Origin: Massilia sp. R2A-15
GTDB lineage: Bacteria > Pseudomonadota > Gammaproteobacteria > Burkholderiales > Burkholderiaceae_D
Direction of reading: 5' to 3'
Assembly: GCF_030704305.1 (NCBI RefSeq)
Contig: NZ_CP131935.1
Span: 434,001 to 498,000 of the forward strand
DNA: 64,000 nucleotides
Made by a program: the position numbers and the translations under genes. The notes under the pieces are model-generated. The model ran no database searches, was not told the origin of the DNA, and saw only the letters and a list, made by a program, of their open reading frames with translations. Numbering within the stretch: position 1 is the first letter of the stretch; each line of letters begins with the position of its first letter. Positions 27,876 through 38,184 of the stretch are shown in pieces.

Positions 27876-28991
27876 ATGAAGTTTATCGACGAAGCAAGAA
27901 TCGAAGTGATCGCCGGCAACGGCGGCAACGGCTGCGCCTCATTCTGCCGCGAAAAGTTTCGCCCGTTCGGCGGACCGGACGGCGGCGATGGCGGCAAGGG
28001 CGGCTCGATCTGGGCCGTGGCCGACCGCAACATCAACACGCTGGTCGACTTCCGCTACTCCAAGATGCACAAGGCGAAGGACGGCGAACCGGGCCGCGGC
28101 GCCGACTGCTACGGCAAGGGCGCGGACGACATCGAGCTGCGCATGCCGGTCGGCACTTTGATCGTCGATAACAACAGCGGCGAGATCATCGCCGACCTGA
28201 CCGAGCACGGCCAGGTCGAATTGCTGGCCAAGGGCGGCGAAGGCGGCTGGGGCAACATCCACTTCAAGTCGTCCACCAACCGCGCCCCGCGCCAGAAGGG
28301 CGAGGGCAAGGAAGGCGAGCGCCGCGAACTGCGCCTGGAACTGAAGGTGCTGGCCGACGTGGGCCTGCTGGGCATGCCGAACGCCGGCAAGTCGACTTTC
28401 ATCACCGCGGTGTCCAACGCCAAGCCGAAGATCGCCGACTATCCGTTCACCACCTTGCACCCGAACCTGGGCGTGGTGCGCGTGTCGCACGAGAAGAGCT
28501 TCGTCATCGCCGACATTCCCGGCCTGATCGAAGGCGCCTCCGAAGGCGCGGGCCTCGGCCACCAGTTCCTGCGTCACCTGCAGCGCACCGGCCTGTTGCT
28601 GCACATCGTCGACCTGGCGCCGTTCGAGACCAACGTCGATCCTGTCAAGGAAGCCAAGGCGCTGGTCAAGGAGCTGGAAAAGTACGACGAGTCGCTGGTC
28701 GAAAAACCGCGCTGGCTGGTGCTCAACAAGCTCGACGTGGTGCCGGAAGAAGACCGCAAGAAGATCGTCAAGGATTTCGTCAAGCGCATGGCCTGGAAGG
28801 GTCCTGTGTTCGAGATTTCGGCGCTGAACCACTCGGGCTGCCCGGAGCTGGTCAACGCGATCTACAAGCACCTCGAAGAGAAGAAAGCCGGCGAACACCG
28901 CGCCGAGGAAACGCAGATGACCGAGGAAGCGCGCGGCATCGCGTCGATCGACCCGGACGATCCGCGTTTCAAGATCCTCGAAGAAGAGTAA
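27876..28991 (+). CDS. obgE: Obg-family GTPase ObgE/CgtA
   Basis: 371 residues. The N-terminal glycine-rich Obg fold (residues 1-158: [34 protein letters not shown]) is followed by the GTPase domain with GMPNAGKST (P-loop), [10 protein letters not shown] (switch II, G3) and LNKLDVV (G4). Role: 50S ribosome assembly and stress control. ATG 27876 ([11 protein letters not shown]) is the conserved start; an upstream ATG 27861 adds five residues without similarity. Confidence 0.96.
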   Translation: MKFIDEARIEVIAGNGGNGCASFCREKFRPFGGPDGGDGGKGGSIWAVADRNINTLVDFRYSKMHKAKDGEPGRGADCYGKGADDIELRMPVGTLIVDNNSGEIIADLTEHGQVELLAKGGEGGWGNIHFKSSTNRAPRQKGEGKEGERRELRLELKVLADVGLLGMPNAGKSTFITAVSNAKPKIADYPFTTLHPNLGVVRVSHEKSFVIADIPGLIEGASEGAGLGHQFLRHLQRTGLLLHIVDLAPFETNVDPVKEAKALVKELEKYDESLVEKPRWLVLNKLDVVPEEDRKKIVKDFVKRMAWKGPVFEISALNHSGCPELVNAIYKHLEEKKAGEHRAEETQMTEEARGIASIDPDDPRFKILEEE

Positions 28992-28992
28992 G

Positions 28993-29388
28993 TTGGCAGT
29001 ACCCATGACGCGTGCGGCGCTGCGGCGCCAGCTGCTTCAGCTGATCGCGTATGCCAGTTCGCTGGCGGCGCTGGTCGCGATGCTGGACCCGGACCGCGTC
29101 GCCACCGTCATGGGCGAGTTTCTCGTTGGCGTGAACGGCTACAGCCAGTTCTACGCCATCTATGTCGGCACCAGGCTCGCTACCGCGGCCCTGGCGTTGT
29201 TAGCGGCAAGGCAGGGCGAACCGCCTGTCCTCGGCGATGTCACTGCATTGTTCGTCCTGGCGCAGCCGGCCGGCCGCTTCATCGCGGCGTTCGCTATCGG
29301 ACTGCCCCAGGGATTTTTATTAGTCGTATGCGGGATCGAACTGGCCTGCGGCCTTGCGCTGCTGGCGCTGCGGCCCGCGATCAGATAA
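28993..29388 (+). CDS. Small four-span membrane protein, unknown
   Basis: Up to 131 residues with four hydrophobic segments (around 20-40, 48-72, 82-100, 108-128 in the longer form). No motif is recognised; general shape resembles DUF4345-type small membrane proteins. Start uncertain: TTG 28993 has GAAGAAGAG just upstream (within the obgE end), while ATG 29005 gives MTRAALRRQLLQL but has no clear ribosome-binding sequence. It lies between obgE and proB on the same strand, with gaps of 1 and 12 bases, so it is probably cotranscribed. Confidence 0.65.
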   Translation: MAVPMTRAALRRQLLQLIAYASSLAALVAMLDPDRVATVMGEFLVGVNGYSQFYAIYVGTRLATAALALLAARQGEPPVLGDVTALFVLAQPAGRFIAAFAIGLPQGFLLVVCGIELACGLALLALRPAIR

Positions 29389-29400
29389 GAACCGCTGCCG

Positions 29401-30519
29401 ATGAAATCCGTCATACAACAAGCATCCCGCATCATCATCAAGGTCGGCTCCTCGCTGGTCACCAACGACGGCCGCGGGCTGGATCACGCCGCCATCGCGC
29501 GCTGGGCCGCGCAGATTGCCGCCTTGCGCGCGCTCGGCAAGGAGGTCGTGCTGGTCAGCTCCGGCGCCATCGCCGAAGGCATGCTGCGCCTGGGCTTCGA
29601 GGCGCGCCCCACCGACATCCACGAACTGCAGGCCTGCGCCGCGGTCGGGCAGATGGGCCTCGCGCAAATCTACGAATCGAGCTTTCGCGCGCACGGGCTG
29701 GGCACGGCGCAGGTGCTGCTCACGCATGCCGACCTGGCCGACCGCGAGCGCTATCTCAATGCCCGTTCCACACTGACCACCTTGCTGCGCCTTGGCGTGG
29801 TCCCGATCATCAACGAGAACGACACGGTGGTCACCGACGAGATCAAGTTCGGCGACAACGACACGCTGGGCGCGCTGGTGGCCAACCTGATCGAGGCCGA
29901 TGCGCTGGTGATCCTCACCGACCAGCACGGCCTGTTTTCTGCCGATCCGCGCAAGGATCCGTCGGCCACGCTGGTCGCCGAGGGCAGGGCGGGCGATCCC
30001 GCGCTCGAAGCGATGGCCGGCGGCGCCGGCAGCAGCCTGGGGCGCGGCGGCATGCTGACCAAGATCCTGGCGGCCAAGCGCGCCGCGCGTTCCGGCGCGC
30101 ACACCATCATCGCCTGGGGGCGCGACAGCGACGTGCTGACGCGGCTGGCCGCCGGTGAAGCGATCGGCACCCAACTGAGCGCCGACACCGGACGCATGAC
30201 CGCCCGCAAGCAGTGGATGACCGATCACCTGCACACCGCCGGCAAGGTGGTGCTCGACGCGGGCGCGGTGCAGAAGCTGACCGGCGAGGGCAAGTCGCTG
30301 CTGCCGATCGGGGTGATCAAGGTGACCGGCGAATTCGGCCGCGGCGCGGTGATCACCTGCGTGCGCGAGGACGGCGTGGCGGTGGCGCGCGGGCTGTCCA
30401 ACTACACCAGCAGCGAGGCGCGGCGCATCATGCGCAAGCCGTCGTCGGAGATCGAGAAGGTGCTCGGGTTCATGGAAGGGCCGGAGCTGATTCACCGCGA
30501 TAACCTGGTGCTCCTCTAG
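29401..30519 (+). CDS. proB: Glutamate 5-kinase
   Basis: 372 residues. First step of proline synthesis: ATP-dependent phosphorylation of glutamate. The amino-acid-kinase domain shows [14 protein letters not shown] at the start, [30 protein letters not shown] and [14 protein letters not shown]-terminal PUA domain starts at about residue 280. The obgE-proB order is typical for the group. Confidence 0.96.
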   Translation: MKSVIQQASRIIIKVGSSLVTNDGRGLDHAAIARWAAQIAALRALGKEVVLVSSGAIAEGMLRLGFEARPTDIHELQACAAVGQMGLAQIYESSFRAHGLGTAQVLLTHADLADRERYLNARSTLTTLLRLGVVPIINENDTVVTDEIKFGDNDTLGALVANLIEADALVILTDQHGLFSADPRKDPSATLVAEGRAGDPALEAMAGGAGSSLGRGGMLTKILAAKRAARSGAHTIIAWGRDSDVLTRLAAGEAIGTQLSADTGRMTARKQWMTDHLHTAGKVVLDAGAVQKLTGEGKSLLPIGVIKVTGEFGRGAVITCVREDGVAVARGLSNYTSSEARRIMRKPSSEIEKVLGFMEGPELIHRDNLVLL

Positions 30520-30521
30520 TT

Positions 30522-30600
30522 GTCGCTCCTGCGCAGGCAGGAGCCTATGCTGACAGCGAGTCGCCCACTCAGTATAGGTTCCTGCCTCCGCAGGAACGAC
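30522..30600. repeat. Second copy of the long inverted repeat family
   Basis: Arms GTCGCTCCTGCGCAGGCAGG at the left and the near-complement ending CCGCAGGAACGAC at 30600, each with internal CCTGC..GCAGG symmetry. It fills the space between convergent proB and the phytochrome gene, three bases after the proB stop, the same position type as the copy at 13613-13700. Confidence 0.85.
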
Positions 30601-30606
30601 AGGCGA

Positions 30607-33552
30607 TCAATGCACTGCCGGCGGGGCGGCAGCCAGCCGCGATTCGATATTCCTGATCGTATCGTGGATGTCGTCCAACCCCACCGGATGGCTGAAGAAG
30701 AATCCCTGCCCAAGATGGCAGCCATGCGCCAGCAGCCATTCCATCTGCTGCTCGGTTTCGACGCCCTCGGCCACCACCAGCATCTTCAGCGCCAGCCCCA
30801 TCGCCACGATCGCCTGCGTCAGCTTTTCCGCGTTCGGATCGTCCAGCATGGTGAAGGTGAACGACTGGTCGATCTTGATCGTCTGCAGCGGCAGCGTGCG
30901 CAGGTAGCTCAGCGAAGAAAACCCCGTGCCGAAATCGTCCATCGTCGTCGAGATCCCGCGCAGGTTCAGTTCCTCCAGCACGCTCCTGGTCTTGCCCAGT
31001 TCCCGCATCACCGACGATTCCGTCACCTCCACTTCGAGCGACTGGGCGGGCACGCCGAATTCATCGAGCAGCCCGCTCAGGTACTCGACCAGGTTAGGCG
31101 ACATGATATCGGCCATCGACAGGTTGACCGCCACCGGCAGCGGCGCCAGCCCCTGGTCGCGCCAGCGCGCGAGTGCCTGGACCGCATTGCGCATCACCCA
31201 GCGGTCGATCTGGATGATGCGGTCGCTGCGCTCGGCCAGCGGAATGAAGGTGGCCGGCGGCGTGCGCCCGCGCGTGGGATGGTCCCAGCGCACCAGCGCC
31301 TCGATGCCGACCACGCGCCGGCTTGCCAGGTCCACTTTCGGCTGGAACGCCAGCGACAGTTCGTTCTGCTCCACCGCTTCGTTCAGGTCGCGCTCGAGCA
31401 GAAAGGTGTTGAGCTGGTCGGTCTCCATCGACGCCTCGAAGACCGTCGAGAGCGAGCGTCCCTGGGCCTTTGCGTGGTACAGCGCCAGGTCGGCGCGGCG
31501 CAGCAGGTCGGTGACGGTGCGTCCGTGCATCGGCGGAATCGCGATGCCCACCGAGGCCGTCATCCGCAGCTGCTTGCCGTTGATGTCGAACGCCGTGGAC
31601 ACGGTCTGGTGCAGGCGCTCGGCGAAGTTCAGCGCGCCGGCCGGCTCCGGATGGTCCATCTGCAGCAGCAGCATGAATTCGTCGCCGCCCAGGCGCGCCA
31701 GCAGGTCGCGGTCGCGGATCACCGCGCCCAGGCGGCGCCCGAACTGCAGCAGCAGCTGGTCGCCGGTCGCATGGCCGTAGGCGTCGTTGATTTCCTTGAA
31801 GTGGTCGAGGTCGAGCAGCATCAGCGCGCAGTCGAACTGGCCTTCCTCGAGCCGCCGCGCGACTTCTTCTTCCATCGTGCGGCGGTTGAACAGGCCGGTC
31901 AGCTGGTCGTGGTGCGCGCGCCAGTGCAGCTTTTCGTGCAGCGTGCGGTTGATACGCAGCGTGTTGACTTCGCTGAGAATCTGCAGCAGCTTTTGCAGCG
32001 CTTCGGCTTCCACCGCTTCCCACGGCGCGCTGCGGCCTTTGACCGATTGCTGCCATTCGGCGAACGAGCGGCGTGGCTCCAGGCGCACCTGGCCGTCCGG
32101 GAGCGCGGCCAGGTTCTTGAGCGGCTCGCCCGCCCAGCGCACCTGCTGCACCACCTCGGGCCGCGTCACGAAGCAGAAGATCATGTTCTCTTCGAATCGA
32201 TGCGCCAGCAGCATGCCGGCCGCGCCAGGCAGGCAGGCGAGCGCGCGGCTGGGCGACGCGAGCAGGTCGTCCCACATCAGCGCGCCCGGCGCGCGCAGGG
32301 CCGGGTCGATCAGCGTGAGCACCTCGGTCGCGGCGCGCTGGGCAGGGCAGGGGCGCCGGCCCGGGCCGCCGACGTAGGCGAGGCTGCCGATCTGCACGCC
32401 CAGGGTGTCGGCCTTGAACGCCTTGAGCAGTTCGGGCAGCCACTCGCGCAGCACGGCCTCGATGTCGTCGCCCAGCAGCAGCGCCTGGTGCAGCTGGCCG
32501 AGCATGTTGTTCAGCGCGAGGCGCCCGGCGACCGCTTCCAGCCGCGACAGCGTTTCGATGCGCATGTTGGTCACTTCGGCCGTCAGCTCGCACACCTGGC
32601 GCAGGCCCTCGCGGATCTGGTAGGGCGGCACCTTCGGCGTGTTGTGGTGGCAGGCGATCAGGCCCCACAGCTTGCCGTCCATGACGATCGACATCGTCAG
32701 CGTCGCGCGCACGCCCATGTTGCGCAGGTAGGACAGGTGCACCGGCGACAGGCCGCGCAGCATGCAGTGGCTCTGGTCGAGCGGCGCGTCCGACGGTGGC
32801 GCCAGCGGCACCAGGGTGTCCGGCACGGCTTCGACGTCGGCCAGCACGCGCAGGCGGTTGCTGAGGTACAGCGCGCGCGCCTGCGCCGGGATGTCGGAAG
32901 CGGGAAAACGCATGCCGATGAACTTTTGCGCCAGCTGCGGCGCCGTGCGTTCGGCGACCACTTCGCCGCAGCCGTCGGCGAGGAAGCGGTACACCATCAC
33001 GCGGTCGAAGTCGGCGAAGTGCTGCACCACGCTGGCGCATTCGTCGAGGAAACCGTCGATGTGGTCGGCCTGGCGCAAGCGCGCGATGACGGCGGCGATG
33101 TCGGAATAATGGTGATTCTGTTTTTGCAGCTGGTCGGCGCAGGTGGCTTGCGGGAGCCATTCGAGGATCGCCAGCTCGCCAGAGCGGTGGCCCAGGCATT
33201 CCCAGTCGGCCGGATCGCCCGGCGACTGGTCGGGCGAGGTGCGTTCGAAGCGCGCGCGCCACGGCAGCGCCATCGGCTGCCCATCGGGAAGGTCGGCCAG
33301 CGCCATCGATGCGCGCGGCGCGCGGCGTTCGACCCAGTCGAACACCGGTTCGCCGGCCAGCGCTTCGGCGCGCGCCAGGCCGGGCCAGTGGCGCGCGATG
33401 CCGGAGGAGACCTGATGGATGAGGCCGCTGGCGAGATCGACCGAGATGAGGAAACCGTGCGGCTGCACTGTCCCAAGCAGGTGAATCGGCTCCTGCGCGC
33501 AGGCCCGTTCCAACTCTGCCGAAATCGTGTCGTCCGGTTCGACTGGCTTCAT
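30607..33552 (-). CDS. Bacteriophytochrome-linked GGDEF-EAL c-di-GMP enzyme
   Basis: 981 residues: photosensory PAS-GAF-PHY module, then GGDEF and EAL. Cys18 in ERACAQEPIHLLG is at the position that binds biliverdin in bacteriophytochromes. FPASDIPAQARALYL and MSIVMDGKLWGLIACHH (the conserved chromophore-pocket His) mark the GAF domain. GGDEF is intact (LARLGGDEFML), with DLDHFKEIND upstream. The EAL domain has EALVRW, VAVNLSM, EVTESSVM, MDDFGTGFSS, IKIDQSF and AEGVET, so diesterase activity looks possible too. ATG 33552 is chosen; an extension of eight residues upstream is open. No heme oxygenase gene lies beside it. Predicted role: red/far-red light control of c-di-GMP. Confidence 0.9.
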   Translation of the reverse strand: MKPVEPDDTISAELERACAQEPIHLLGTVQPHGFLISVDLASGLIHQVSSGIARHWPGLARAEALAGEPVFDWVERRAPRASMALADLPDGQPMALPWRARFERTSPDQSPGDPADWECLGHRSGELAILEWLPQATCADQLQKQNHHYSDIAAVIARLRQADHIDGFLDECASVVQHFADFDRVMVYRFLADGCGEVVAERTAPQLAQKFIGMRFPASDIPAQARALYLSNRLRVLADVEAVPDTLVPLAPPSDAPLDQSHCMLRGLSPVHLSYLRNMGVRATLTMSIVMDGKLWGLIACHHNTPKVPPYQIREGLRQVCELTAEVTNMRIETLSRLEAVAGRLALNNMLGQLHQALLLGDDIEAVLREWLPELLKAFKADTLGVQIGSLAYVGGPGRRPCPAQRAATEVLTLIDPALRAPGALMWDDLLASPSRALACLPGAAGMLLAHRFEENMIFCFVTRPEVVQQVRWAGEPLKNLAALPDGQVRLEPRRSFAEWQQSVKGRSAPWEAVEAEALQKLLQILSEVNTLRINRTLHEKLHWRAHHDQLTGLFNRRTMEEEVARRLEEGQFDCALMLLDLDHFKEINDAYGHATGDQLLLQFGRRLGAVIRDRDLLARLGGDEFMLLLQMDHPEPAGALNFAERLHQTVSTAFDINGKQLRMTASVGIAIPPMHGRTVTDLLRRADLALYHAKAQGRSLSTVFEASMETDQLNTFLLERDLNEAVEQNELSLAFQPKVDLASRRVVGIEALVRWDHPTRGRTPPATFIPLAERSDRIIQIDRWVMRNAVQALARWRDQGLAPLPVAVNLSMADIMSPNLVEYLSGLLDEFGVPAQSLEVEVTESSVMRELGKTRSVLEELNLRGISTTMDDFGTGFSSLSYLRTLPLQTIKIDQSFTFTMLDDPNAEKLTQAIVAMGLALKMLVVAEGVETEQQMEWLLAHGCHLGQGFFFSHPVGLDDIHDTIRNIESRLAAAPPAVH

Positions 33553-33613
33553 GTTGCCGCGTCCTGTAGCGCCCACTGAAGTAAGACACGCGGCGGGCGG
33601 GGGAGTTCGCCGG

Positions 33614-34261
33614 CTAGACCCCGTCAGGGGCCGGGGTCTTCTGATTGTATTCGCACAAATCGGCGATCAGGCAGTTCCAGCACAGCGGCTTGCGCGCGAG
33701 GCAAGTGTAGCGGCCGTGCAGGATCAGCCAGTGATGGGCGTCGTGCAGGAATTCCTTCGGCACGAACTTGAGCAGCTTCTGTTCGACGATATCGACGTTC
33801 TTGCCTGGCGCAATTTTGGTGCGGTTCGATACGCGGAAGATGTGGGTGTCGACCGCCATGGTCGGCTCGCCGAAGGCAGTGTTGAGCACCACATTGGCGG
33901 TCTTGCGGCCGACGCCCGGCAGCGACTCGAGCGCTTCGCGCGAATGCGGCACTTCGCCGCCGTACTGATCGACCAGGATCTGGCAGGTGGCCAGCACGTT
34001 CTTCGCCTTGGTGTTGTACAGGCCGATGGTAGAGATGTAGGTCTTCAGTTCGTCCAGGCCCAGCGCCAGCATTTTGGCCGGCGTGTTGGCCACCGGGTAG
34101 AGCTTGCGGGTTGCCTTGTTGACGCCGACGTCGGTGGACTGGGCCGACAGCAGCACGGCGATCAGCAGTTCGAATGGCGTGGTGTATTCGAGTTCGGTGG
34201 TCGGGTGCGGATTGGCCTGGCGAAAGCGCGTGAAGATTTCGAGTCGTTTGGCGGGGTTCAT
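33614..34261 (-). CDS. nth: Endonuclease III
   Basis: 215 residues. DNA glycosylase/AP lyase for oxidised pyrimidines. [14 protein letters not shown] carries the catalytic Lys, [12 protein letters not shown] the catalytic Asp, and the C-terminal [4Fe-4S] motif [17 protein letters not shown] has the C-x6-C-x2-C-x5-C spacing. Start ATG 34261 overlaps the rsxB stop, indicating coupling; rsxB-nth pairing is typical. Confidence 0.96.
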   Translation of the reverse strand: MNPAKRLEIFTRFRQANPHPTTELEYTTPFELLIAVLLSAQSTDVGVNKATRKLYPVANTPAKMLALGLDELKTYISTIGLYNTKAKNVLATCQILVDQYGGEVPHSREALESLPGVGRKTANVVLNTAFGEPTMAVDTHIFRVSNRTKIAPGKNVDIVEQKLLKFVPKEFLHDAHHWLILHGRYTCLARKPLCWNCLIADLCEYNQKTPAPDGV

Positions 34262-34923
34262 TCTTTGGCGGCCTTCTGGCGGGCGCGTTCGATCGCGGCG
34301 GCGATGATGGCGCGCTTGCGTTCCTTCTCGGCCAGCTGCTCAGGGGTGTTGGTCGCTTCGGCCGTCACTTCGCGCATCTTGGCCACCGCCTTGGCGGCCA
34401 GGCGCGCATCGTTTTCCTCGCGTTCGCGCTGCAGGCGCGCGGTGCGCAAGTCGTGGCGCTCGCGCGCGGCGTCGGCCTGCTCCTGCGTCCAGGCGTCCCA
34501 GCCGGTGAGGTCGTCGGTGACCGGGTACATCACGATGCAGTCGACCGGGCAGGGCGCCACGCACAGGTCGCAGCCGGTGCACAGGCTCGGGATGATAGTG
34601 TGCATCTGCTTGGAGGCGCCGACGATGGCGTCGACCGGGCAGGCCTGGATGCACAGGGTGCAGCCGATGCACAGGTTCTCGTCGATGAAGGCGACCGGGC
34701 GCGGGCGCTCGAAGCCGTTGACGGGATTGATCGGGATGACCGCGCGGCCGGTGATGGCGGCGATGCGGCGCACGCCTTCGAGGCCGCCGGGCGGGCACTG
34801 GTTGATCTCGGCTTCGCCATTGGCGATCGCTTCGGCGTAAGGCCGGCATGCGGGATAGCCGCACTTGGTGCACTGCGTTTGCGGCAGCACGTCTTCGATC
34901 TGGTCGGCGAGGGTCTTGGTCAC
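34258..34923 (-). CDS. rsxB: Electron transport complex protein RsxB/RnfB-like, soluble form
   Basis: 221 residues. An N-terminal Fe-S motif of the RnfB type ([16 protein letters not shown] with QCPPGG) is followed by two [4Fe-4S] ferredoxin motifs, [15 protein letters not shown] and [15 protein letters not shown]. The C terminus is a basic/acidic helical tail. It lacks the N-terminal membrane anchor of enterobacterial RsxB, and no other rsx/rnf genes are near, as in many betaproteobacteria; it may feed electrons to the Fe-S enzyme Nth or to SoxR (inference). Confidence 0.88.
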   Translation of the reverse strand: MTKTLADQIEDVLPQTQCTKCGYPACRPYAEAIANGEAEINQCPPGGLEGVRRIAAITGRAVIPINPVNGFERPRPVAFIDENLCIGCTLCIQACPVDAIVGASKQMHTIIPSLCTGCDLCVAPCPVDCIVMYPVTDDLTGWDAWTQEQADAARERHDLRTARLQREREENDARLAAKAVAKMREVTAEATNTPEQLAEKERKRAIIAAAIERARQKAAKE

Positions 34924-34997
34924 GGCGTTCGGAGATGCTTAAAACGCCATTATGTCATGCGATGGGTAACGGTGAAATAAGCTGCGGCGTCAACCCC

Positions 34998-35024
34998 GGG
35001 GTCAGGTCCGGCGGACCTGACCCC
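34998..35024. repeat. 27-bp palindromic repeat, perfect symmetric copy
   Basis: GGGGTCAGGTCC-GGC-GGACCTGACCCC; unlike most copies both arms are exactly complementary. It lies between rsxB and the depolymerase gene (both minus strand), downstream of the latter. Confidence 0.85.
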
Positions 35025-35046
35025 ATGGGCCTGCTGCGGCAATGGA

Positions 35047-36282
35047 TCAGCCGTGTTTCTTGATGAACTCGCCAATCTTCGGGCAGATCACCTCGCGCCA
35101 GCGGCGGCCGGAGAAGATGCCGTAGTGGCCGGCGCCCGGCGCGACGAAGTCCTGCTGCATGTGGGCCGGGATGCCGCTGCACAGCTCGTGCGCCGCCTGG
35201 GTCTGGCCTGCGCCGGAAATGTCGTCCAGCTCGCCCTCGACCGTAAACAGCGCGACCGTGGTGATGTCCTGCGGGCGCACCAGCTGGCCGCCCACTTCCC
35301 AGGTGCCGAGCGGCAGCGCGAAATCCTGGAACACGGTCTTGATGGTGTCGAGGTAGTACTCGGCCGGCATGTCGAGCACGGCGTTGTATTCGTTGTAGAA
35401 CTGGCGATGGCTTTCGGCCGGCTCGTCGTCTCCCAGCACCAGGTGCTGGTAGAACTCGCGGTGGCTCTGGGCGTGGCGCCCCGGATTCATCGCGATGAAG
35501 CCGGCGTGCTGCAGGAAGCCCGGATAGACCTTGCGCCCGAAACCGGGATAATTGGCCGGTACGCCGTAGATGACGGTGTTTTCGAACCACGAAAACGGCT
35601 TTTCGATCGCCAGGTCATTGACCGCCGTGGGCGATTTGCGCGGGTCGATCGGCCCACCCATCATGGTCATGGTCTTGGGCAACTTCGGATCCTTGTTGGT
35701 GGCCATCAGCGAAATGGCCGCCAGCACGGGAACGGTCGGCTGGCACACGGAAATCACGTGCAGGTCGGGCGCGAGCAGGCGGATGAAGTCCTGCACGTAG
35801 AAGATGTAGTCGTCCAGGTGGAACGGGCCTTCCGAGTGTGGCACCATGCGCGCGTCGGTCCAGTCGGTGATGTAGACGTCGTGCTGCGGCAGCAGGCCGC
35901 GCACGGTGTCGCGCAGCAAGGTCGAATGGTGCCCGGACAGCGGGGCGACCAGCAGCACTTTTGGCTGATCGAGCCTGGCGGCTTGCGCGTCGCTCAGATC
36001 TTTCTTGAAATGAAGGAGCTTGCAGAACGGACGGTTGACGACGGTACGCTCCATGATGCCGACGGTTTCGCCGGCGATCGTGGTGTCGGTGATGTCGAAG
36101 GCCGGCTTTTCGTAATCCTTGCCGAGCCGGTACATGAGCTCGTAGCCAGCCGCGATGCGTTGCGAGAACGGCGTGTGGGCAAACGGCGAGACCGGATTCG
36201 AGAACAGTTTCGAGGATGCCTCGGCCCACTGCATCATGGGAGTGAGGAGCGAACGCTGCATCTCGTGCAATTGGTAAAGCAT
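35047..36282 (-). CDS. phaZ: Intracellular polyhydroxybutyrate depolymerase
   Basis: 411 residues. Matches the short-chain-length intracellular PhaZ family of betaproteobacteria: MLYQLHEMQRSLLTPM at the N terminus, then the nucleophile region VISVCQPTVPVLAAISLMA, where a Cys replaces the usual Ser, as in PhaZ1 of Cupriavidus. An acid/base region lies near the C terminus (FVAPGAGHYGIFSGRRWRE). Mobilises stored PHB. GAAGGAAAC precedes ATG 36282. Upstream in-frame sequence is not family-like. Confidence 0.9.
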   Translation of the reverse strand: MLYQLHEMQRSLLTPMMQWAEASSKLFSNPVSPFAHTPFSQRIAAGYELMYRLGKDYEKPAFDITDTTIAGETVGIMERTVVNRPFCKLLHFKKDLSDAQAARLDQPKVLLVAPLSGHHSTLLRDTVRGLLPQHDVYITDWTDARMVPHSEGPFHLDDYIFYVQDFIRLLAPDLHVISVCQPTVPVLAAISLMATNKDPKLPKTMTMMGGPIDPRKSPTAVNDLAIEKPFSWFENTVIYGVPANYPGFGRKVYPGFLQHAGFIAMNPGRHAQSHREFYQHLVLGDDEPAESHRQFYNEYNAVLDMPAEYYLDTIKTVFQDFALPLGTWEVGGQLVRPQDITTVALFTVEGELDDISGAGQTQAAHELCSGIPAHMQQDFVAPGAGHYGIFSGRRWREVICPKIGEFIKKHG

Positions 36283-36489
36283 AAAAGTTTCCTTCGTATT
36301 TGCTGCCAGGGCGCAGGATGCTGCGCCGGCTACCAATTAATTATAGGCTATACGGCGCGCCTTACTGCAACTTGATGTGCCTCATGGCAAATGCTTAAGC
36401 TAGCGCAAGGTTCAGACGCGTCGATTCCTTTAGTCACGATTGGAGCACGGATCGTCACATCGCTTTGTGATGCGCCCAACATAAAAAGA

Positions 36490-36513
36490 AAATGCCCCGC
36501 AAGCGGGGCATTT
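36490..36513 (-). terminator. Intrinsic terminator of the ferredoxin reductase gene
   Basis: AAATGCCCCGC-AA-GCGGGGCATTT; on the minus strand it is followed by a T-rich run (TTTTCTTTTT). It lies 29 bases beyond the reductase stop. Confidence 0.85.
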
Positions 36514-36541
36514 CCGTATCTCCGATGAAACTCAACAATGG

Positions 36542-37633
36542 TCAGTCGAAGACCGGGGTTTCGACGCCGAGGATCTTGTGCAGCTTCGGCGAGGTGGTGG
36601 TGTACTGCATGTGGATCTTCTTGTCCGGGAAGATGTACGGCGCCGCGCCGAAGGCGGCCAGCGCCGCTTCGTGGAAGCCCGACAGGATCAGCTTTTTCTT
36701 GCCCGGGTAGGTGTTGATGTCGCCGACGGCGAAGATGCCCGGCACGTTGGTCTCGAACTTTTCGGTGTTCATGACCTTGAGCTGGCGGCGCTCGATGTCC
36801 AGGCCCCACTCGGCGATCGGGCCGAGCTTCGGCGACAGGCCGAAGAACACCAGCAGCATGTCGAGCGGCACGCGGCGGGTGACGCCGTCGGCGCCGGTGA
36901 CCTTCACTTCGGTCAGCTGGCCGGCCTTCTCGTCGAAGCCGGTGACCTGGCCGATGATCAGCTGCATTTCGTAGGCGTCGCACAGGGCCTTCATCTTGGC
37001 CACCGAGGCCGGCGCGGCGCGGAAGTCCTCGCGGCGGTGCAGCAGCACGACCGACTCGGCCTTGCCGACGAAGTTCAGGGCCCAGTCGAGGGCCGAATCG
37101 CCGCCGCCGCAGATGACCAGGTTCTTGCCTTCGAACAGGGCAGGTTCCTTGACGCGGTAGTGCAGCTGGGTGCCTTCGAATTTTTCGATGCCGTCGACCT
37201 TGATCGTGCGCGCCTGGAACGAACCGACGCCGGCGGCGATGAAGATGGTCTTGGTGATGAACTGGGTGCCGGTCGACGTTTCGACGTTGAAGCGGCCGTC
37301 TTCACGGCGCTGCACCACGGTCACTTCCTGGCCCAGGTGGAAGGTCGGCTCGAACGGCTCGATCTGCTTGAGCAGGTTGTCGGTCAGTTCCTGGCCGGTG
37401 CAGACAGGCACGGCCGGGATGTCGTAGATCGGCTTGTCCGGATACAGTTCGACGCATTGGCCGCCGACGGCCGGCAGCGAATCGATCACATGGGCCTTGA
37501 TCTCCAGCAGGCCCAGCTCGAACACCTGGAACAGGCCGACCGGACCTGCGCCGATGATGACGGCATCGGTGTCGATGGCGCCGGCGAAGGAACTGTTAGG
37601 GGCGACACTGGCCGCGTCGTGAGGGATCGTCAT
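36542..37633 (-). CDS. Ferredoxin-NADP reductase (thioredoxin-reductase-like type)
   Basis: 363 residues. An FAD-binding motif ([18 protein letters not shown], near residue 25) and an NADP-binding motif ([17 protein letters not shown]) are present. There is no CxxC redox pair as in thioredoxin reductase, so it belongs to the TrxR-like FNR group. The C-terminal FAD segment is [21 protein letters not shown]. It lies 48 bases downstream of the ferredoxin gene on the same strand, giving a plausible redox pair. Confidence 0.85.
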   Translation of the reverse strand: MTIPHDAASVAPNSSFAGAIDTDAVIIGAGPVGLFQVFELGLLEIKAHVIDSLPAVGGQCVELYPDKPIYDIPAVPVCTGQELTDNLLKQIEPFEPTFHLGQEVTVVQRREDGRFNVETSTGTQFITKTIFIAAGVGSFQARTIKVDGIEKFEGTQLHYRVKEPALFEGKNLVICGGGDSALDWALNFVGKAESVVLLHRREDFRAAPASVAKMKALCDAYEMQLIIGQVTGFDEKAGQLTEVKVTGADGVTRRVPLDMLLVFFGLSPKLGPIAEWGLDIERRQLKVMNTEKFETNVPGIFAVGDINTYPGKKKLILSGFHEAALAAFGAAPYIFPDKKIHMQYTTTSPKLHKILGVETPVFD

Positions 37634-37681
37634 GCTTTTACTTCCTGTAATTGTTTGGGCGTGGTGCGGTGGCGCGCGTGA

Positions 37682-38005
37682 TCAGCGAACCAGCTGGTCG
37701 AGCTTGTCCTTGACGTCTTTCCACTGGTCGGCGTCGGGCAGGGCCGGCTTGGTCTTGGTGATCGACGGCCAGTTGCGCGCCAGCTCGACGTTGATCTTGA
37801 TGAATTGGACCTGGTCGGCCGGCACGTCTTCCTCGGCGTAGATCGCATTGACCGGGCATTCGGCCACGCAGACGGCGCAATCGATGCACTCGTCCGGGTC
37901 GATCGTCAGAAAATTCGGGCCTTCCCGGAAACAATCTACCGGGCACACATCGACGCAGTCCGTATAGCGGCAGGCGATGCATGATTCGGTGACAACGTGG
38001 GTCAT
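37682..38005 (-). CDS. fdxA: Seven-iron ferredoxin FdxA
   Basis: 107 residues. The N terminus has a [3Fe-4S]/[4Fe-4S] cysteine pattern: CIACRYTDCVDVCPVDCF and CIDCAVCVAECPVNA. MTHVVTESCI is the usual start, so ATG 38005 is used rather than the longer open frame. Small soluble electron carrier; the reductase gene downstream is its likely partner. Confidence 0.93.
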   Translation of the reverse strand: MTHVVTESCIACRYTDCVDVCPVDCFREGPNFLTIDPDECIDCAVCVAECPVNAIYAEEDVPADQVQFIKINVELARNWPSITKTKPALPDADQWKDVKDKLDQLVR

Positions 38006-38184
38006 AACAGTCCTATCAGAGAATGGGGTGTTGCGGCGTGGCGATACGCGAACCGGGTTCGCCAACCATGGCAGAGCACTGTATTTTACGGCAATTCGGT
38101 TTTAGCCACAAATCGGGTTCATACACAATATAAATAAGCATATGTGGGCGGTGCGCCGGAATGGGGCGGGGTGGAAGCGAAAAT

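Noticed and set aside
30520..33579. Open frame of 1019 codons on the plus strand opposite the phytochrome gene
   Set aside because: The minus strand encodes an intact PAS-GAF-PHY-GGDEF-EAL protein; the plus-strand translation has no domain and begins in a repeat.
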